64,000 nucleotides of DNA from the NCBI RefSeq assembly GCF_000330725.2, contig NZ_AMZY02000001.1, positions 164,094 to 228,093 of the forward strand, written 5' to 3'. The notes below the pieces were generated by a model that saw nothing but the letters and a program-made list of their open reading frames with translations, did no database searches and was not told the DNA's origin. Every line of letters starts with the position of its first letter. The first letter of the stretch is position 1. The DNA is from Mariniradius saccharolyticus AK6. GTDB taxonomy: Bacteria > Bacteroidota > Bacteroidia > Cytophagales > Cyclobacteriaceae. Made by a program: the position numbers and the translations under genes. Shown here piece after piece: positions 54,819-63,027 of the stretch.

Positions 54819-56210
54819 ATGACAAACTTACACAAATCAAACATTCCAATCTTAGTCTTTTGGGACGTTATCAGTCTATCGCTTGCATTCTTCATTTCCC
54901 TTTACTTCTACAGAATCAACGACGTCGATTTCCAGCGCATGGAAGTGGTCTTCCTCTTGGGGTTAATCGCTTCTTGGCTCATCATAGGATACTCCAATAA
55001 ATTATATGTCGACTGGACGGGCGGAAGCTTCTTCAGATCCAGGATGACCAAATACTTCAAGACCTATTTCATCTTGGCCGGAATCATCGGCATCGTGTAC
55101 TTGCTTTTCACTTTTCCAAAGGACGTCAGGAACCTGTTCATCGCGGTATTGGCGGGCATTCCTTCACTTGGCATCATTACCAATTCTTTGGTAATCAGAT
55201 TATATACACCGATAGTGGAGCGCAGGGCGAAGATGAGCACAACGCTGATTGCCGGTTCGGGAACTTTGGCAAAGAAAGTAGCTTCTTTTATGGAGTCTAA
55301 CGGTTACGCTCGTTTTGCCGTGCAGGGATTCATTGACTGCGGCGAGGGACATGTCGGCAGTAAGAACGAACGCGTCGTCACCAAACTCGATGGCTTGAAG
55401 GAGTACCTCAAGTACAATTATGCGGACGAGATCATCATTGCGCTTCCCTACAACCAACAAGACCAAATCAAATCCATCATCGATATCGCGGATTACCACG
55501 GGACTAGGATACGTTTTGTACCGGATTACCATGGGATTTTCGGGGAGAACTTCAAGACCTACCAGTATGGAGACATGGAGGTGGTCAATGTCCGCCAGCT
55601 TCCTTTGGACAACTGGTTCCCAAACTTGCTCAAGAACACATTTGATGTGATTTTTGCATCCCTGGTTTTGGTGTTCCTTTCCCCACTCTTCTTTGTACTT
55701 GGCCTCATCATCAAGTTGGATTCCCCTGGACCGGTATTCTACACGCCTATCAGGATAGGAAAAGGCGGAAAGCCCTTCAAGGTATATAAGTTCAGGTCCA
55801 TGAAGGACAGCGACAATCCAATGAACGGGGTACAATCAACCCTCAAGGATGACCCTCGAATCACCAAGATCGGCAAGTTCATACGGAAATACAGCATCGA
55901 CGAACTGCCTCAATTCATCAACGTCCTTACAGGAGAAATGAGCGTGGTAGGCCCTAGACCCCACCGGACATTCCTGAACCAGGTGATGCAGGAAAGTGAG
56001 GAGAAATACATGATCCGTCACTACTACAAGCCGGGGATTACTGGTTGGGCGCAGGTAAATGGTTGGAGAGGTCCGACGGACACCGAGGAACAGAAAAAAC
56101 AACGTACTGCCCACGACCTTTGGTACCTCAAAAACTGGACATTTTGGCTGGACCTCAAAATCGTCTGGTTGACGGTTTTTGGAAAAAAGACACACAATTC
56201 AGCATTCTAA
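54819..56210 (+). CDS. WcaJ-type undecaprenyl-phosphate sugar phosphotransferase
   Basis: A 463-residue initiating transferase. Four to five N-terminal membrane helices (about 10-125) are followed by a Rossmann-like cytosolic domain (about 140-265, LIAGSGTLAKKVASFM) and the bacterial sugar transferase domain (about 275-463): KLDSPGPVFYTPIRIGKGG, YKFRSM, YSIDELPQFINVLTGEMSVV, PRPHR and PGITGWAQVNGWRG. It moves a hexose-1-phosphate (probably glucose) onto undecaprenyl phosphate to begin exopolysaccharide or capsule repeat synthesis. No wzx/wzy follow, so it is an orphan initiator. Confidence 0.93.
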   Translation: MTNLHKSNIPILVFWDVISLSLAFFISLYFYRINDVDFQRMEVVFLLGLIASWLIIGYSNKLYVDWTGGSFFRSRMTKYFKTYFILAGIIGIVYLLFTFPKDVRNLFIAVLAGIPSLGIITNSLVIRLYTPIVERRAKMSTTLIAGSGTLAKKVASFMESNGYARFAVQGFIDCGEGHVGSKNERVVTKLDGLKEYLKYNYADEIIIALPYNQQDQIKSIIDIADYHGTRIRFVPDYHGIFGENFKTYQYGDMEVVNVRQLPLDNWFPNLLKNTFDVIFASLVLVFLSPLFFVLGLIIKLDSPGPVFYTPIRIGKGGKPFKVYKFRSMKDSDNPMNGVQSTLKDDPRITKIGKFIRKYSIDELPQFINVLTGEMSVVGPRPHRTFLNQVMQESEEKYMIRHYYKPGITGWAQVNGWRGPTDTEEQKKQRTAHDLWYLKNWTFWLDLKIVWLTVFGKKTHNSAF

Positions 56211-56214
56211 ATAC

Positions 56215-56244
56215 AAGGCCGCTCTCGAAGCGGCCTTTTTTTTT
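56215..56244 (+). terminator. Intrinsic terminator after the WcaJ-type gene
   Basis: A perfect 9-bp stem AAGGCCGCT / AGCGGCCTT followed by nine T. Confidence 0.88.
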
Positions 56245-57040
56245 TGAAGATCCAAGTCATTGAAAGGCTTTTTTCCACCAACTAAGACGGAAAACCAAAA
56301 GTCCCAAAGTGGTGCCATTCTACTGCAGCACGCAACTCACCCCGACCCTATCCTTGAGAAGAGGGAGAAAATGACCACGGTGAGAGATAAATGGACGCGA
56401 ACCACAAATGGGACTAAAGGAATCGAGAGTGGACCAAGGAACCCAAAGGGGCATTATGACAAGGCAGCTGAGATTAACTTACCCAACCATCTTCGTTAAA
56501 AATTACAATGATGAATTCACAATGATGAATGATCTACCAGCCCATCCCCGTCCTCCGAGATAGGGAGCTAGCTGATCTAAACCACAAAAGGAAAAAAAAG
56601 AGATCAAAAGTGGGTGAGAAGCCCCAAAAGGGCAAAATCTGCTTAGAATTCGAATCTGCGTAGTTTTCGAGGTACTTTATTAATAGTCCGATTGAATTTT
56701 TAGAAAATCCTGGCTTCAAAAAAGCAGGATAGCAAAATAGCATGGTCTGGGAAGAGAAAGACCACCGAAGGCAATTACAAATCCTGGCAGATAGAGACTC
56801 GTTCTTCACCCATAAAATCGGGATGCGACAAGGTGGCAGCAAAAAATCGTTCGTATTTTATGAAAACAGGATAAAAAATCCCCGTTCATCAGAAGTCCAA
56901 AGAACAATCTAAACAACAGCATGTTTCTTTACGATAGTATTCTATGAAGCAGTAAATTGTAAATGCCAATCCAGTTTTGAAAACAGTTACGGTTTCTGCA
57001 CTGCATAAACTAAAGATCATGGACAATAAACACCACTGCC
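56245..57040. other. Gene-free region with dispersed repeats
   Basis: It contains a CTCACCCCGACCCTATCCTTGAGAAG element (56337-56370), ACAATGATGAATTCACAATGATGAATGAT (56502-56531), a region of weak similarity to 60745-60906, and a hairpin ATCCTGGCTT / AAAGCAGGAT (56707-56730) shared with 61057-61080. A 79-codon frame at 56260 has no gene-like features. Confidence 0.5.
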
Positions 57041-58195
57041 TTGTTTAACGATTCAAGTGAATACTTTTCTGTTTTGATCCCTGATGGCGATTGTTCACTT
57101 TTCGGAAGCGTGCTAAACTGCCTTTCCCAAGTGAAAGATGTGGGTCTTTTTGTCATGTCGGAAAAAAAGGACCATGCATTTCGCTATTCGCGGTTTATCA
57201 AAGGATTTTTCTATTTTCCTCCAGCAAGCGATGACCTCGAATGGCTGGCAAGGATAGATAAGGTTGTCGAAGAAAATCAGATCGATGTCATCATGCCGAT
57301 CTGGGAGACGGCAATCAAAACCATACTCGAAAACAGAGATTTCTTACGAAGTAGAGAAAAGTTAGTTCCTTTGCCTACGCTGCAATATTTCACGATTGCT
57401 GGTAGTAAGGATTTGTTGGCGGAGCACCTCGAACGCCATGGTATCCCTGGGGCAAAAACAATTCCTTTATCCTTCGATGCATTGGCCGACCGGGACGCGT
57501 TTAAGCTACAATTCCCCCTACTGGCAAAACCCCTGATATCTGGAGGTGGTAAAGGTATTGTCAAGTTTCAGGATTTTGACAGCTTGGCCACACATTTCAA
57601 AACCAAGGGGATCAACCAATCCTACATCTTGCAGGAATTCATCACGGGTGAGGATTACGGCTGCAACGTGCTGTGTCAGGATGGTGAAGTTTTGGCCTTT
57701 ACCATGCAGAAGGGCAATCTTTGGGATCCTGCAAAGCCCTATTCCTTTCAAGTCGGATTGGATTTTGTGTACCATGAAAAGCTGTACCAAACAGTCAAGT
57801 CCCTGATGAAATCCCTGCATTGGAACGGGATTGCCGATTTGGATTTGTTGTACCATCGGGCGTCCGATACGTTCTATATCGTGGAGATCAATCCCCGGGT
57901 TTGGGGCACCCTGCTGGCTGCGCTGATGGCAGGCATCAACTACCCCCACCTTTGGGTACTCTTGGCCATGAAAAAACCCATTCCGCTCCAAAGCTATAAA
58001 CAAATCCCCTATGTCACCCTGAGGGGTCTTGAGATTCTCCTGAAAAAAGACAAATCCTTGTTGCTCAGACCTGGGTTTATCTGGAACAATTCCCCCTTGA
58101 AATTCAGATTCGATGACCCTGTTCGAATATTTATTCAAATATTTCGGTCGTTAAAACACACCGTCTCGGGTAAATTCAAGTCGCCCGAGCAGTGA
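57041..58195 (+). CDS. ATP-grasp protein, copy 1 of a tandem pair
   Basis: A 384-residue carboxylate-amine ligase-like ATP-grasp. Domain order: N-terminal Rossmann-type domain (FSVLIPDGDCSLFGSVLNCL; IDVIMPIWETAIKTIL), hinge, ATP-grasp with the glycine loop LAKPLISGGGKGIVKF, adenine/ribose segment LQEFITGEDYGCNVLC and Mg-site FYIVEINPRVWGTLLAALM; C-terminal helical tail about 330-384. The start is TTG at 57041, as no in-frame ATG precedes the N-terminal strand. It is followed by a paralogue at 58579. Substrates unknown; proximity to polysaccharide genes suggests cell-surface modification. Confidence 0.82.
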   Translation: MFNDSSEYFSVLIPDGDCSLFGSVLNCLSQVKDVGLFVMSEKKDHAFRYSRFIKGFFYFPPASDDLEWLARIDKVVEENQIDVIMPIWETAIKTILENRDFLRSREKLVPLPTLQYFTIAGSKDLLAEHLERHGIPGAKTIPLSFDALADRDAFKLQFPLLAKPLISGGGKGIVKFQDFDSLATHFKTKGINQSYILQEFITGEDYGCNVLCQDGEVLAFTMQKGNLWDPAKPYSFQVGLDFVYHEKLYQTVKSLMKSLHWNGIADLDLLYHRASDTFYIVEINPRVWGTLLAALMAGINYPHLWVLLAMKKPIPLQSYKQIPYVTLRGLEILLKKDKSLLLRPGFIWNNSPLKFRFDDPVRIFIQIFRSLKHTVSGKFKSPEQ

Positions 58196-58578
58196 AAAGG
58201 ATTGTCTTTCTGTTCTGAACCTAAACGCTTCCAAAATTTGCTTGATCTCCATGGCTTGAGCCCCACACCATGGTCTGTGTCACAGACAAGTCAATTTTTG
58301 TTCCTTTTATCGTTAATGAAACGACTTACCCAAGCGAATGGAAAATGTTGAATTCACAATAATCAATGAATTCACCACCGAACCATTCCCCTTTAAGTGG
58401 GAGACGACTAGATTCAACCTATATAAGAGGAAAAAGGAATCAACGGCGACCATGAGCTCCAACAAACGCTAGATTACGCCAACGGGGAAGAAGTGCCTCG
58501 AAAACACGAAGCATTGCTTAAAAATTACTTTTTTGCTACCTTAACTGGAAGCTTATACCCACCAACAAAAACTGCAGT
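58196..58578. other. Gene-free region between the ATP-grasp paralogues
   Basis: A+T-rich, with GAATTCACAATAATCAATGAATTCAC (58356-58381), related to other ACAATGATGAAT repeats. No ORF and no clear terminator after copy 1. Confidence 0.4.
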
Positions 58579-59715
58579 ATGAATAAATCAAGCCAATCCT
58601 TTTCCGTTTTGGTTCCCGACGGGGAGAGATCCTTATTGAGAAGCCTGCTGAACTGTTTTTCCCATATGAAAAACATTAGGTTGTACGTCATGTCTACCAA
58701 ACAGGATCTACCTCTACGGCATTCGAAATACGTAGATCGATTCTTTTATTTCCAAGCCTCAAACGATCCGTTGGATTGGATCGAAAACATCAACAAGATT
58801 ACCCGCGAACATCCAATTGATGTAGTTATGCCAATTTGGGAAGTGGCAATCAAGACACTACTTGAAAATAAAGATCGTTTGGAACATCCTAAAAAACTAG
58901 TCCCTTTACCCTCTTTGCAGAATTTTACGATTGCCCGTAATAAAGAACGATTAGCAGCGCATTTGGAACGCTTTGGAATCCCGGGGCCAAAAACCACATT
59001 TTTTACCCCACATCTTTTGGAATGCCAAGAAGAGCTTAAGCTCAAATTCCCATTACTGGCGAAGCCGCTGAGAGGGGGAGGTGGAATAGGTATCTTGAAA
59101 TTCGGGGACTACGAATCATTGATCGGCTATTTCAAGGAAATTCGAACACGTGAAACATATATATTACAAGAATTTATAACCGGAGAGGATTTTGGCTGCA
59201 ATGTGTTATGCGATAAAGGAGAAATTTTGGCGTATACAATCCAGAAAGGAAACCTTTGGGATCCTTCCAAGCCTTATTCGGCCCAAATCGGATTGGATTT
59301 TCTATACGAAGAAAAACTATTTCAAACCGTAAAAAACCTAATGAAGTCGCTTGAATGGAGTGGCATCGCAGACTTGGATTTGCTGTATCATCCAGAATCT
59401 GATACCTTTTACATTATCGAGATTAATCCACGTTTTTGGGCGACTCTGACTGCAGCCTTGATGGCGGGCATCAACTATCCCCATCTTTTGATTCAGATTA
59501 CCATGCAGCAAAAAATTGAACCTCAGCGGTACAAATTTATGCCATATGTCAATCTCGATGGATTAAAAATACTCTTGAAACAAAACAAAAGATTGATATT
59601 TAACACCAGTTTTATATGGCATAACACACCTCTAAAATACCGTTTAGATGACCCCCTGCCGATAGCATACGAGGCCTTCCTCAAGGTCAGGGATTTTTTC
59701 CGGAAAAAAGTTTAG
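58579..59715 (+). CDS. ATP-grasp protein, copy 2 of a tandem pair
   Basis: A 378-residue paralogue of the upstream ATP-grasp with the same motifs in the same places (FSVLVPDGERSLLRSLLNCF; IDVVMPIWEVAIKTLLEN; LAKPLRGGGGIGILKF; LQEFITGEDFGCNVLCD; FYIIEINPRFWATLTAALM). By eye more than half of residues in the N-terminal 130 are identical. It is visibly more A+T-rich than copy 1, so the copies diverged long ago or one was acquired. It converges with a membrane protein gene, 13 bp apart. Confidence 0.82.
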   Translation: MNKSSQSFSVLVPDGERSLLRSLLNCFSHMKNIRLYVMSTKQDLPLRHSKYVDRFFYFQASNDPLDWIENINKITREHPIDVVMPIWEVAIKTLLENKDRLEHPKKLVPLPSLQNFTIARNKERLAAHLERFGIPGPKTTFFTPHLLECQEELKLKFPLLAKPLRGGGGIGILKFGDYESLIGYFKEIRTRETYILQEFITGEDFGCNVLCDKGEILAYTIQKGNLWDPSKPYSAQIGLDFLYEEKLFQTVKNLMKSLEWSGIADLDLLYHPESDTFYIIEINPRFWATLTAALMAGINYPHLLIQITMQQKIEPQRYKFMPYVNLDGLKILLKQNKRLIFNTSFIWHNTPLKYRLDDPLPIAYEAFLKVRDFFRKKV

Positions 59716-59728
59716 CCTAATTTTTTGG

Positions 59729-60493
59729 TTATTTAGAGAGTTTAGATTTCACGTTTTTTTGGGATTCAGGGATTAACATAGGTCGATTTTTAAGGCCCAA
59801 ATATTTCAGCATGGTCTTCTTCTTTAAAGTCAACTTGGCCACTGAATAGAAATAAATGGCCCAAAGTATTATACCTATCATTTTCGCCCCATCTTCAATC
59901 AGTACAGATTGCCAGGCTCCGGGAGTGAAAATCTTTTGTCCGGGTAACCTATCCAAAGACAAGGACAGTCCCAAGAAAAAGAAAGCCAATCCTAAAACAA
60001 TATACTGCGTTTTCAAAATTACCTTGAAATAGAGCAGTAGGTACCCAACAACAGCCAGGAAATAACCCAAAGCGATCAAGTTTTCCTTTATACCCAAATA
60101 GGGAAGAATCTCGTCATGCAAGAGAAACATATCGTCTGCGCCCAAGAAGGTGGTCAGCGCCAATGAGTAGATCAGAAAACTTCTCATCCTTGGCATGGGA
60201 TGATCTTTGGAAATCAGCTGCAGACTCAAAAAGCAAAAGCCAACGGAAACAAACCATAAAGCGCATCCCAATTGTGAAAACCAACCTGTATACAAGGGCC
60301 CTTCCAAGAGCACCACCGGGTCGCGCATTTGCATTGAATAGGACATGTCGTAGAAACTCCTGGCAAGAATCGCTGGCGTCAAAACGATTGCTGAGAGGAT
60401 AAGAGCGAGAACCAAGTAGTTTGTGCTCTCCTTCACTTTGTTGAAAATGGCAACAAAGCTTATCTCATCTAAAAGTGAGAAGGTTTTTTCCAT
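59729..60493 (-). CDS. Unknown polytopic membrane protein
   Basis: A 254-residue protein with about six to seven transmembrane helices. Acidic and His residues lie next to helices: FLGADDMFLLHDEILPYLG (about 120-138) and a later LIEDGAKMIGIILW (about 202-215), suggesting an active site or metal site in the membrane. The C-terminus is basic and soluble. No family recognised. It is convergent with the ATP-grasp pair, 13 bp apart. Confidence 0.7.
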   Translation of the reverse strand: MEKTFSLLDEISFVAIFNKVKESTNYLVLALILSAIVLTPAILARSFYDMSYSMQMRDPVVLLEGPLYTGWFSQLGCALWFVSVGFCFLSLQLISKDHPMPRMRSFLIYSLALTTFLGADDMFLLHDEILPYLGIKENLIALGYFLAVVGYLLLYFKVILKTQYIVLGLAFFFLGLSLSLDRLPGQKIFTPGAWQSVLIEDGAKMIGIILWAIYFYSVAKLTLKKKTMLKYLGLKNRPMLIPESQKNVKSKLSK

Positions 60494-61233
60494 AAATTTT
60501 GGGTGTTAAGAATTGAGTTAAAAAACTATGAACAATTATAAATAAAAATTTAATAAAAAAATAACAATCGGATAATTTTTAAAATTCATTGAATCTCAAA
60601 ATCATCTATCCCAAAATTCCTATTTCGCATCAAAGTCCGCGAAGGGTTTTCGAATCCTAAAAAGACCAAGGCTTGATCAATACGCTTTACGAAAAGGAAA
60701 AGACAATTTGGCAATCCGTGAATTGTGGCTTACTGTTGGCATTAAGAATGAGCAATGCGCAATGATGAATGATTTCTGACCCCAAAAATCTGGCCTAGAG
60801 ATGATAAATTCACAATGATGAAGATACCACAATCCATTCGCATACCTCATAGACAGGAGGATCACTGGATTTAAAACCCCACAAGGGACAAAACAGATCA
60901 AAGGGGGGATGTTTTGAAGTTGGGAAGACAGGAGGTTAGGATGTTTGGGTGCTGGGAGGTTAGGGTGCTGAGCGGTTAGGGAGCTGGGAGGTTCGGAGGT
61001 CGGGAGTTTGGGATGTTAGGGGGTCGGGAAGTTGGGAGGTTCGGAGGTTTAGTTTAATCCTGCTTTCAGAAAAGCAGGATAACAGTACAAGAAAGTTCTA
61101 TCCTAGGCTATCGCACAAGGACCTCGCCGGATCGGCGGACTTTCATTCCACCGCGCAATCTAAACAAATATTTTGTAGAGTTTGAGGTACAGACATGGAA
61201 CTTTCAAGTGCGGACAGGCGGCTAGTCCGAGAA

Positions 61234-61288
61234 ACCACCCCGGAGCGGGTGGAACCTTGAATAGCCCCGGGTTTCAACCCGGGGAAAC
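61234..61288 (+). repeat. Composite dispersed element, partial copy 3
   Basis: ACCACCCCGGAGCGGGTGG hairpin, AACCTTGAATAG linker and a perfect CCCCGGGTTTCAACCCGGGG hairpin; the GAACCTTGAATAG linker is identical to copies 1-2 except one base in copy 1. The flanking boxes are missing. Confidence 0.65.
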
Positions 61289-61721
61289 AGGAATTGGCGA
61301 TGTTTTGGTTTTTGGGGACGGAAAGTTGAAGGATGGATTTGGGTTTTCACCAAAAACAGGGAAGGGATGTTGGGGATTGTTAAAATCATATTCAGCGCTG
61401 GTGGTGTAACCTAATGTTTTTCCCTGGCTGGGTGGGATTTGCAATCCCGCCCTCCCATTTCTGCCAATTTGTAATTGGCTCAGCACCATTCCTCACTTTC
61501 CGAACTGGACGGGATTGCCATTCTCTCTTTCTCTTGTTACTTTTTTCTTGACAAAGCCTGTCTGCCGATAGGCAGGAAGTAACTAAAAAGTCGAAAAGGT
61601 CCGATCCTATCAGCGCGCAGGGCCCGGGCCGGCCCGGCGGACTTTCGTCCCTCCGCGCGAGCAAAAAATGTATTTTGTCCAGATCAAGGTCAGTGAGCCC
61701 CGAACGAGCGGCATCCGATGC

Positions 61722-61831
61722 GGAATTACAAATTCCATTTTATAGGAAGGCGTAATTGCAAATAACGCCTAGCTGAGGAATTACAAATTCCCTTATTTGG
61801 GAAGGCGTAATTGCGAATTCCGCCTAGCAGA
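61722..61831. repeat. 55-bp tandem palindromic repeat, two copies
   Basis: Each copy has two palindromes: GGAATTACAAATTCC and GGCGTAATTGC(A/G)AAT..CGCC, ending CCTAGC. Copies at 61722-61776 and 61777-61831 differ at about ten positions. The pattern resembles paired REP elements (BIME). Confidence 0.72.
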
Positions 61832-61841
61832 AGGCTGAGTC

Positions 61842-62036
61842 TTATAGATAACTCAGGATCACGTCCCTGGAAATCCCGTGGAATTCCGCATATTCGTCTA
61901 CAGTGACCAATTGGTGAGGAGCCTTGTTGAAGTAGATTTTGATCTTTTTCAGCAGGTTGTAGGCATAAGACTTGCTTCTCCCCGTGATTTGCATAATTAA
62001 CTTAGCATGCACGCACAATGGTTTCGGATTATTCAT
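61842..62036 (-). CDS. Small HTH-like protein
   Basis: A 64-residue protein: AKLIMQITGRSKSYAYNLLKKI reads as a helix-turn-helix of the excisionase/MerR-like type, and VDEYAEFHGISRDVILSYL as a second helical pair. Short HTH proteins of this kind sit beside mobile or phage-derived modules. ATG at 62036. It lies downstream of, and on the same strand as, the DUF5675 module, with a palindromic operator candidate upstream. Confidence 0.62.
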   Translation of the reverse strand: MNNPKPLCVHAKLIMQITGRSKSYAYNLLKKIKIYFNKAPHQLVTVDEYAEFHGISRDVILSYL

Positions 62037-62367
62037 AGCGAGGTAGATTTGGGTTGATCAAATGTTCTTTTTTCTGCTTTCCCATTCTATCCGCTCCCTT
62101 TCCAAACATTCTCCCAAAAATAAATCAGAAGGAGTCACCAAATGAGCTGGCAGTTCATTAAAAACTTAAACTAAAGTTAAGAAATGATTTTGATTTATTT
62201 GCAAGTACGATTAGTTAATTTTTGTTGCGATAAGAACGTGGCTTTAACAGATCGCTTTTGATGTTAAACCACAGGTAACCATGCATTCCATCGGTTTGGC
62301 TCGGTTGGTATTGAAGCGGTTTAGGGGAACCCGACCCTACGGCCGGGTTCCGACTTCAAGTCAGCGA
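62037..62367. other. Intergenic region before the HTH-like gene
   Basis: It contains an inverted repeat GGAACCCG / CGGGTTCC (62326-62351) just past the stop of the holin-like gene, which could end that module although the T-run is absent. Further down are a -7-type TATTTTTG and the operator palindrome for the HTH-like gene. Confidence 0.5.
62115..62159 (-). promoter_or_regulatory. Promoter with overlapping palindromic operator candidate
   Basis: On the minus strand TATTTTTG (complement of 62115-62122) is preceded, 16 bp away, by TTTG (complement of 62139-62142). That TTTG overlaps the 19-bp palindrome AATGAGCTGGCAGTTCATT (62141-62159, 8 of 9 paired). The layout suggests autorepression of the HTH-like gene; spacing is shorter than the 19-21 bp norm. 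Confidence 0.4.
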
Positions 62368-62595
62368 TCAATCAGGCTTGAGCGTGGGCCGTGTCTTTGG
62401 GGTTGTGAGCCCATCCAAGGTTTTTCGCATGGCCAATTGTTCTGCGACCAACCAATTGCACACCTTAGTCAAATCGGCATAATCCTTTTTGAATTGCTTC
62501 ATTTCTTGGGAAATACCATTCAGGTAGTAGGTGATGATGGTCAAAAGGATCGATATCAATCCCTCGAGGACCGGCTGCAGGTTCAATCCATCCAT
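62368..62595 (-). CDS. Holin-like small membrane protein
   Basis: A 75-residue protein with one transmembrane segment (about 8-26, VLEGLISILLTIITYYL), then a charged helix (KQFKKDYADLTKVCNWLV). It overlaps the DUF5675 gene by 13 bp. Size and placement beside a DUF5675 gene resemble a phage holin, but no lysis has been shown. Confidence 0.55.
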   Translation of the reverse strand: MDGLNLQPVLEGLISILLTIITYYLNGISQEMKQFKKDYADLTKVCNWLVAEQLAMRKTLDGLTTPKTRPTLKPD

Positions 62596-63023
62596 GCGCG
62601 TTCGAATTGGACCAAATTGAGTGCTGCGTCGGGGAAACTACGGATTTCCAACAAGGCATCCTCCTTTTGGTCAAGGATGGAATAAATGACCTCTTTCAAC
62701 TTTTCGAAGGCATGTTTGGACTGGGAACCCCTGCCCTCCCCCACCAATCTGGAAACTGGCGCAATCTTTGGTTCCCGGTCGACCGAGCAGTTGTCAGGCA
62801 AAATCCGCACTTTCCCCCTTCCGGACACATTTTCGATACAGAGGTGCCAACCCCAAGTTTCATTGTACTCCCGATGCAGTTGGTAAATCCCTTCGGGAAT
62901 ACAGGAATCAGGGCTGTTTCTGTTCCAAGGACGTTCTACGGTATGGCAGATTTTATAGCCTTCGATGCGGATGGTACCATTGGTACCTCCGGGCCAATAT
63001 TCACGTTCGAGGTGCAACAACAT
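62583..63023 (-). CDS. DUF5675 family protein
   Basis: A 146-residue protein with the DUF5675 pattern: ICHTVERPWNRNSPDSCIPEGIYQLHREYN, then a Gly-rich middle and a helical C-terminus. The family occurs in phages and phage-derived loci and is uncharacterised; proposed roles in lysis or tail assembly are unproven. It overlaps the holin-like gene and follows the 247-aa gene by 4 bp, so the three form one operon. Confidence 0.75.
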   Translation of the reverse strand: MLLHLEREYWPGGTNGTIRIEGYKICHTVERPWNRNSPDSCIPEGIYQLHREYNETWGWHLCIENVSGRGKVRILPDNCSVDREPKIAPVSRLVGEGRGSQSKHAFEKLKEVIYSILDQKEDALLEIRSFPDAALNLVQFERAWMD

Positions 63024-63027
63024 CGCC

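Larger units (their letters stand above)
60494..61841. repeat. Gene-free, repeat-filled region
   Basis: 1.35 kb with no credible gene. Contents in order: AATGATGAATGAT motifs (60745-60822), a purine minisatellite (60911-61050), a hairpin ATCCTGCTTT / AAAGCAGGAT (61057-61080), a CGGCGGACTTTCATTCCACCGCGC element (61134-61157) recurring as CGGCGGACTTTCGTCCCTCCGCGC (61636-61659), a partial composite element (61234-61288), a large stem with GTTACTT/AAGTAAC ends (61535-61583), and a 55-bp tandem repeat (61722-61831). Confidence 0.7.

Noticed and set aside
56260..56499. 79-codon frame after the WcaJ-type gene
   Set aside because: It starts inside the terminator flank and runs over dispersed repeat sequence.
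61392..61664. 90-codon minus-strand frame in the repeat region
   Set aside because: It covers the CGGCGGACTTTC element and stem repeats; composition is not coding-like.
62281..62685. 134-codon plus-strand frame over the holin-like/DUF5675 genes
   Set aside because: Antisense to two overlapping genes with better composition and operon layout; no motif.
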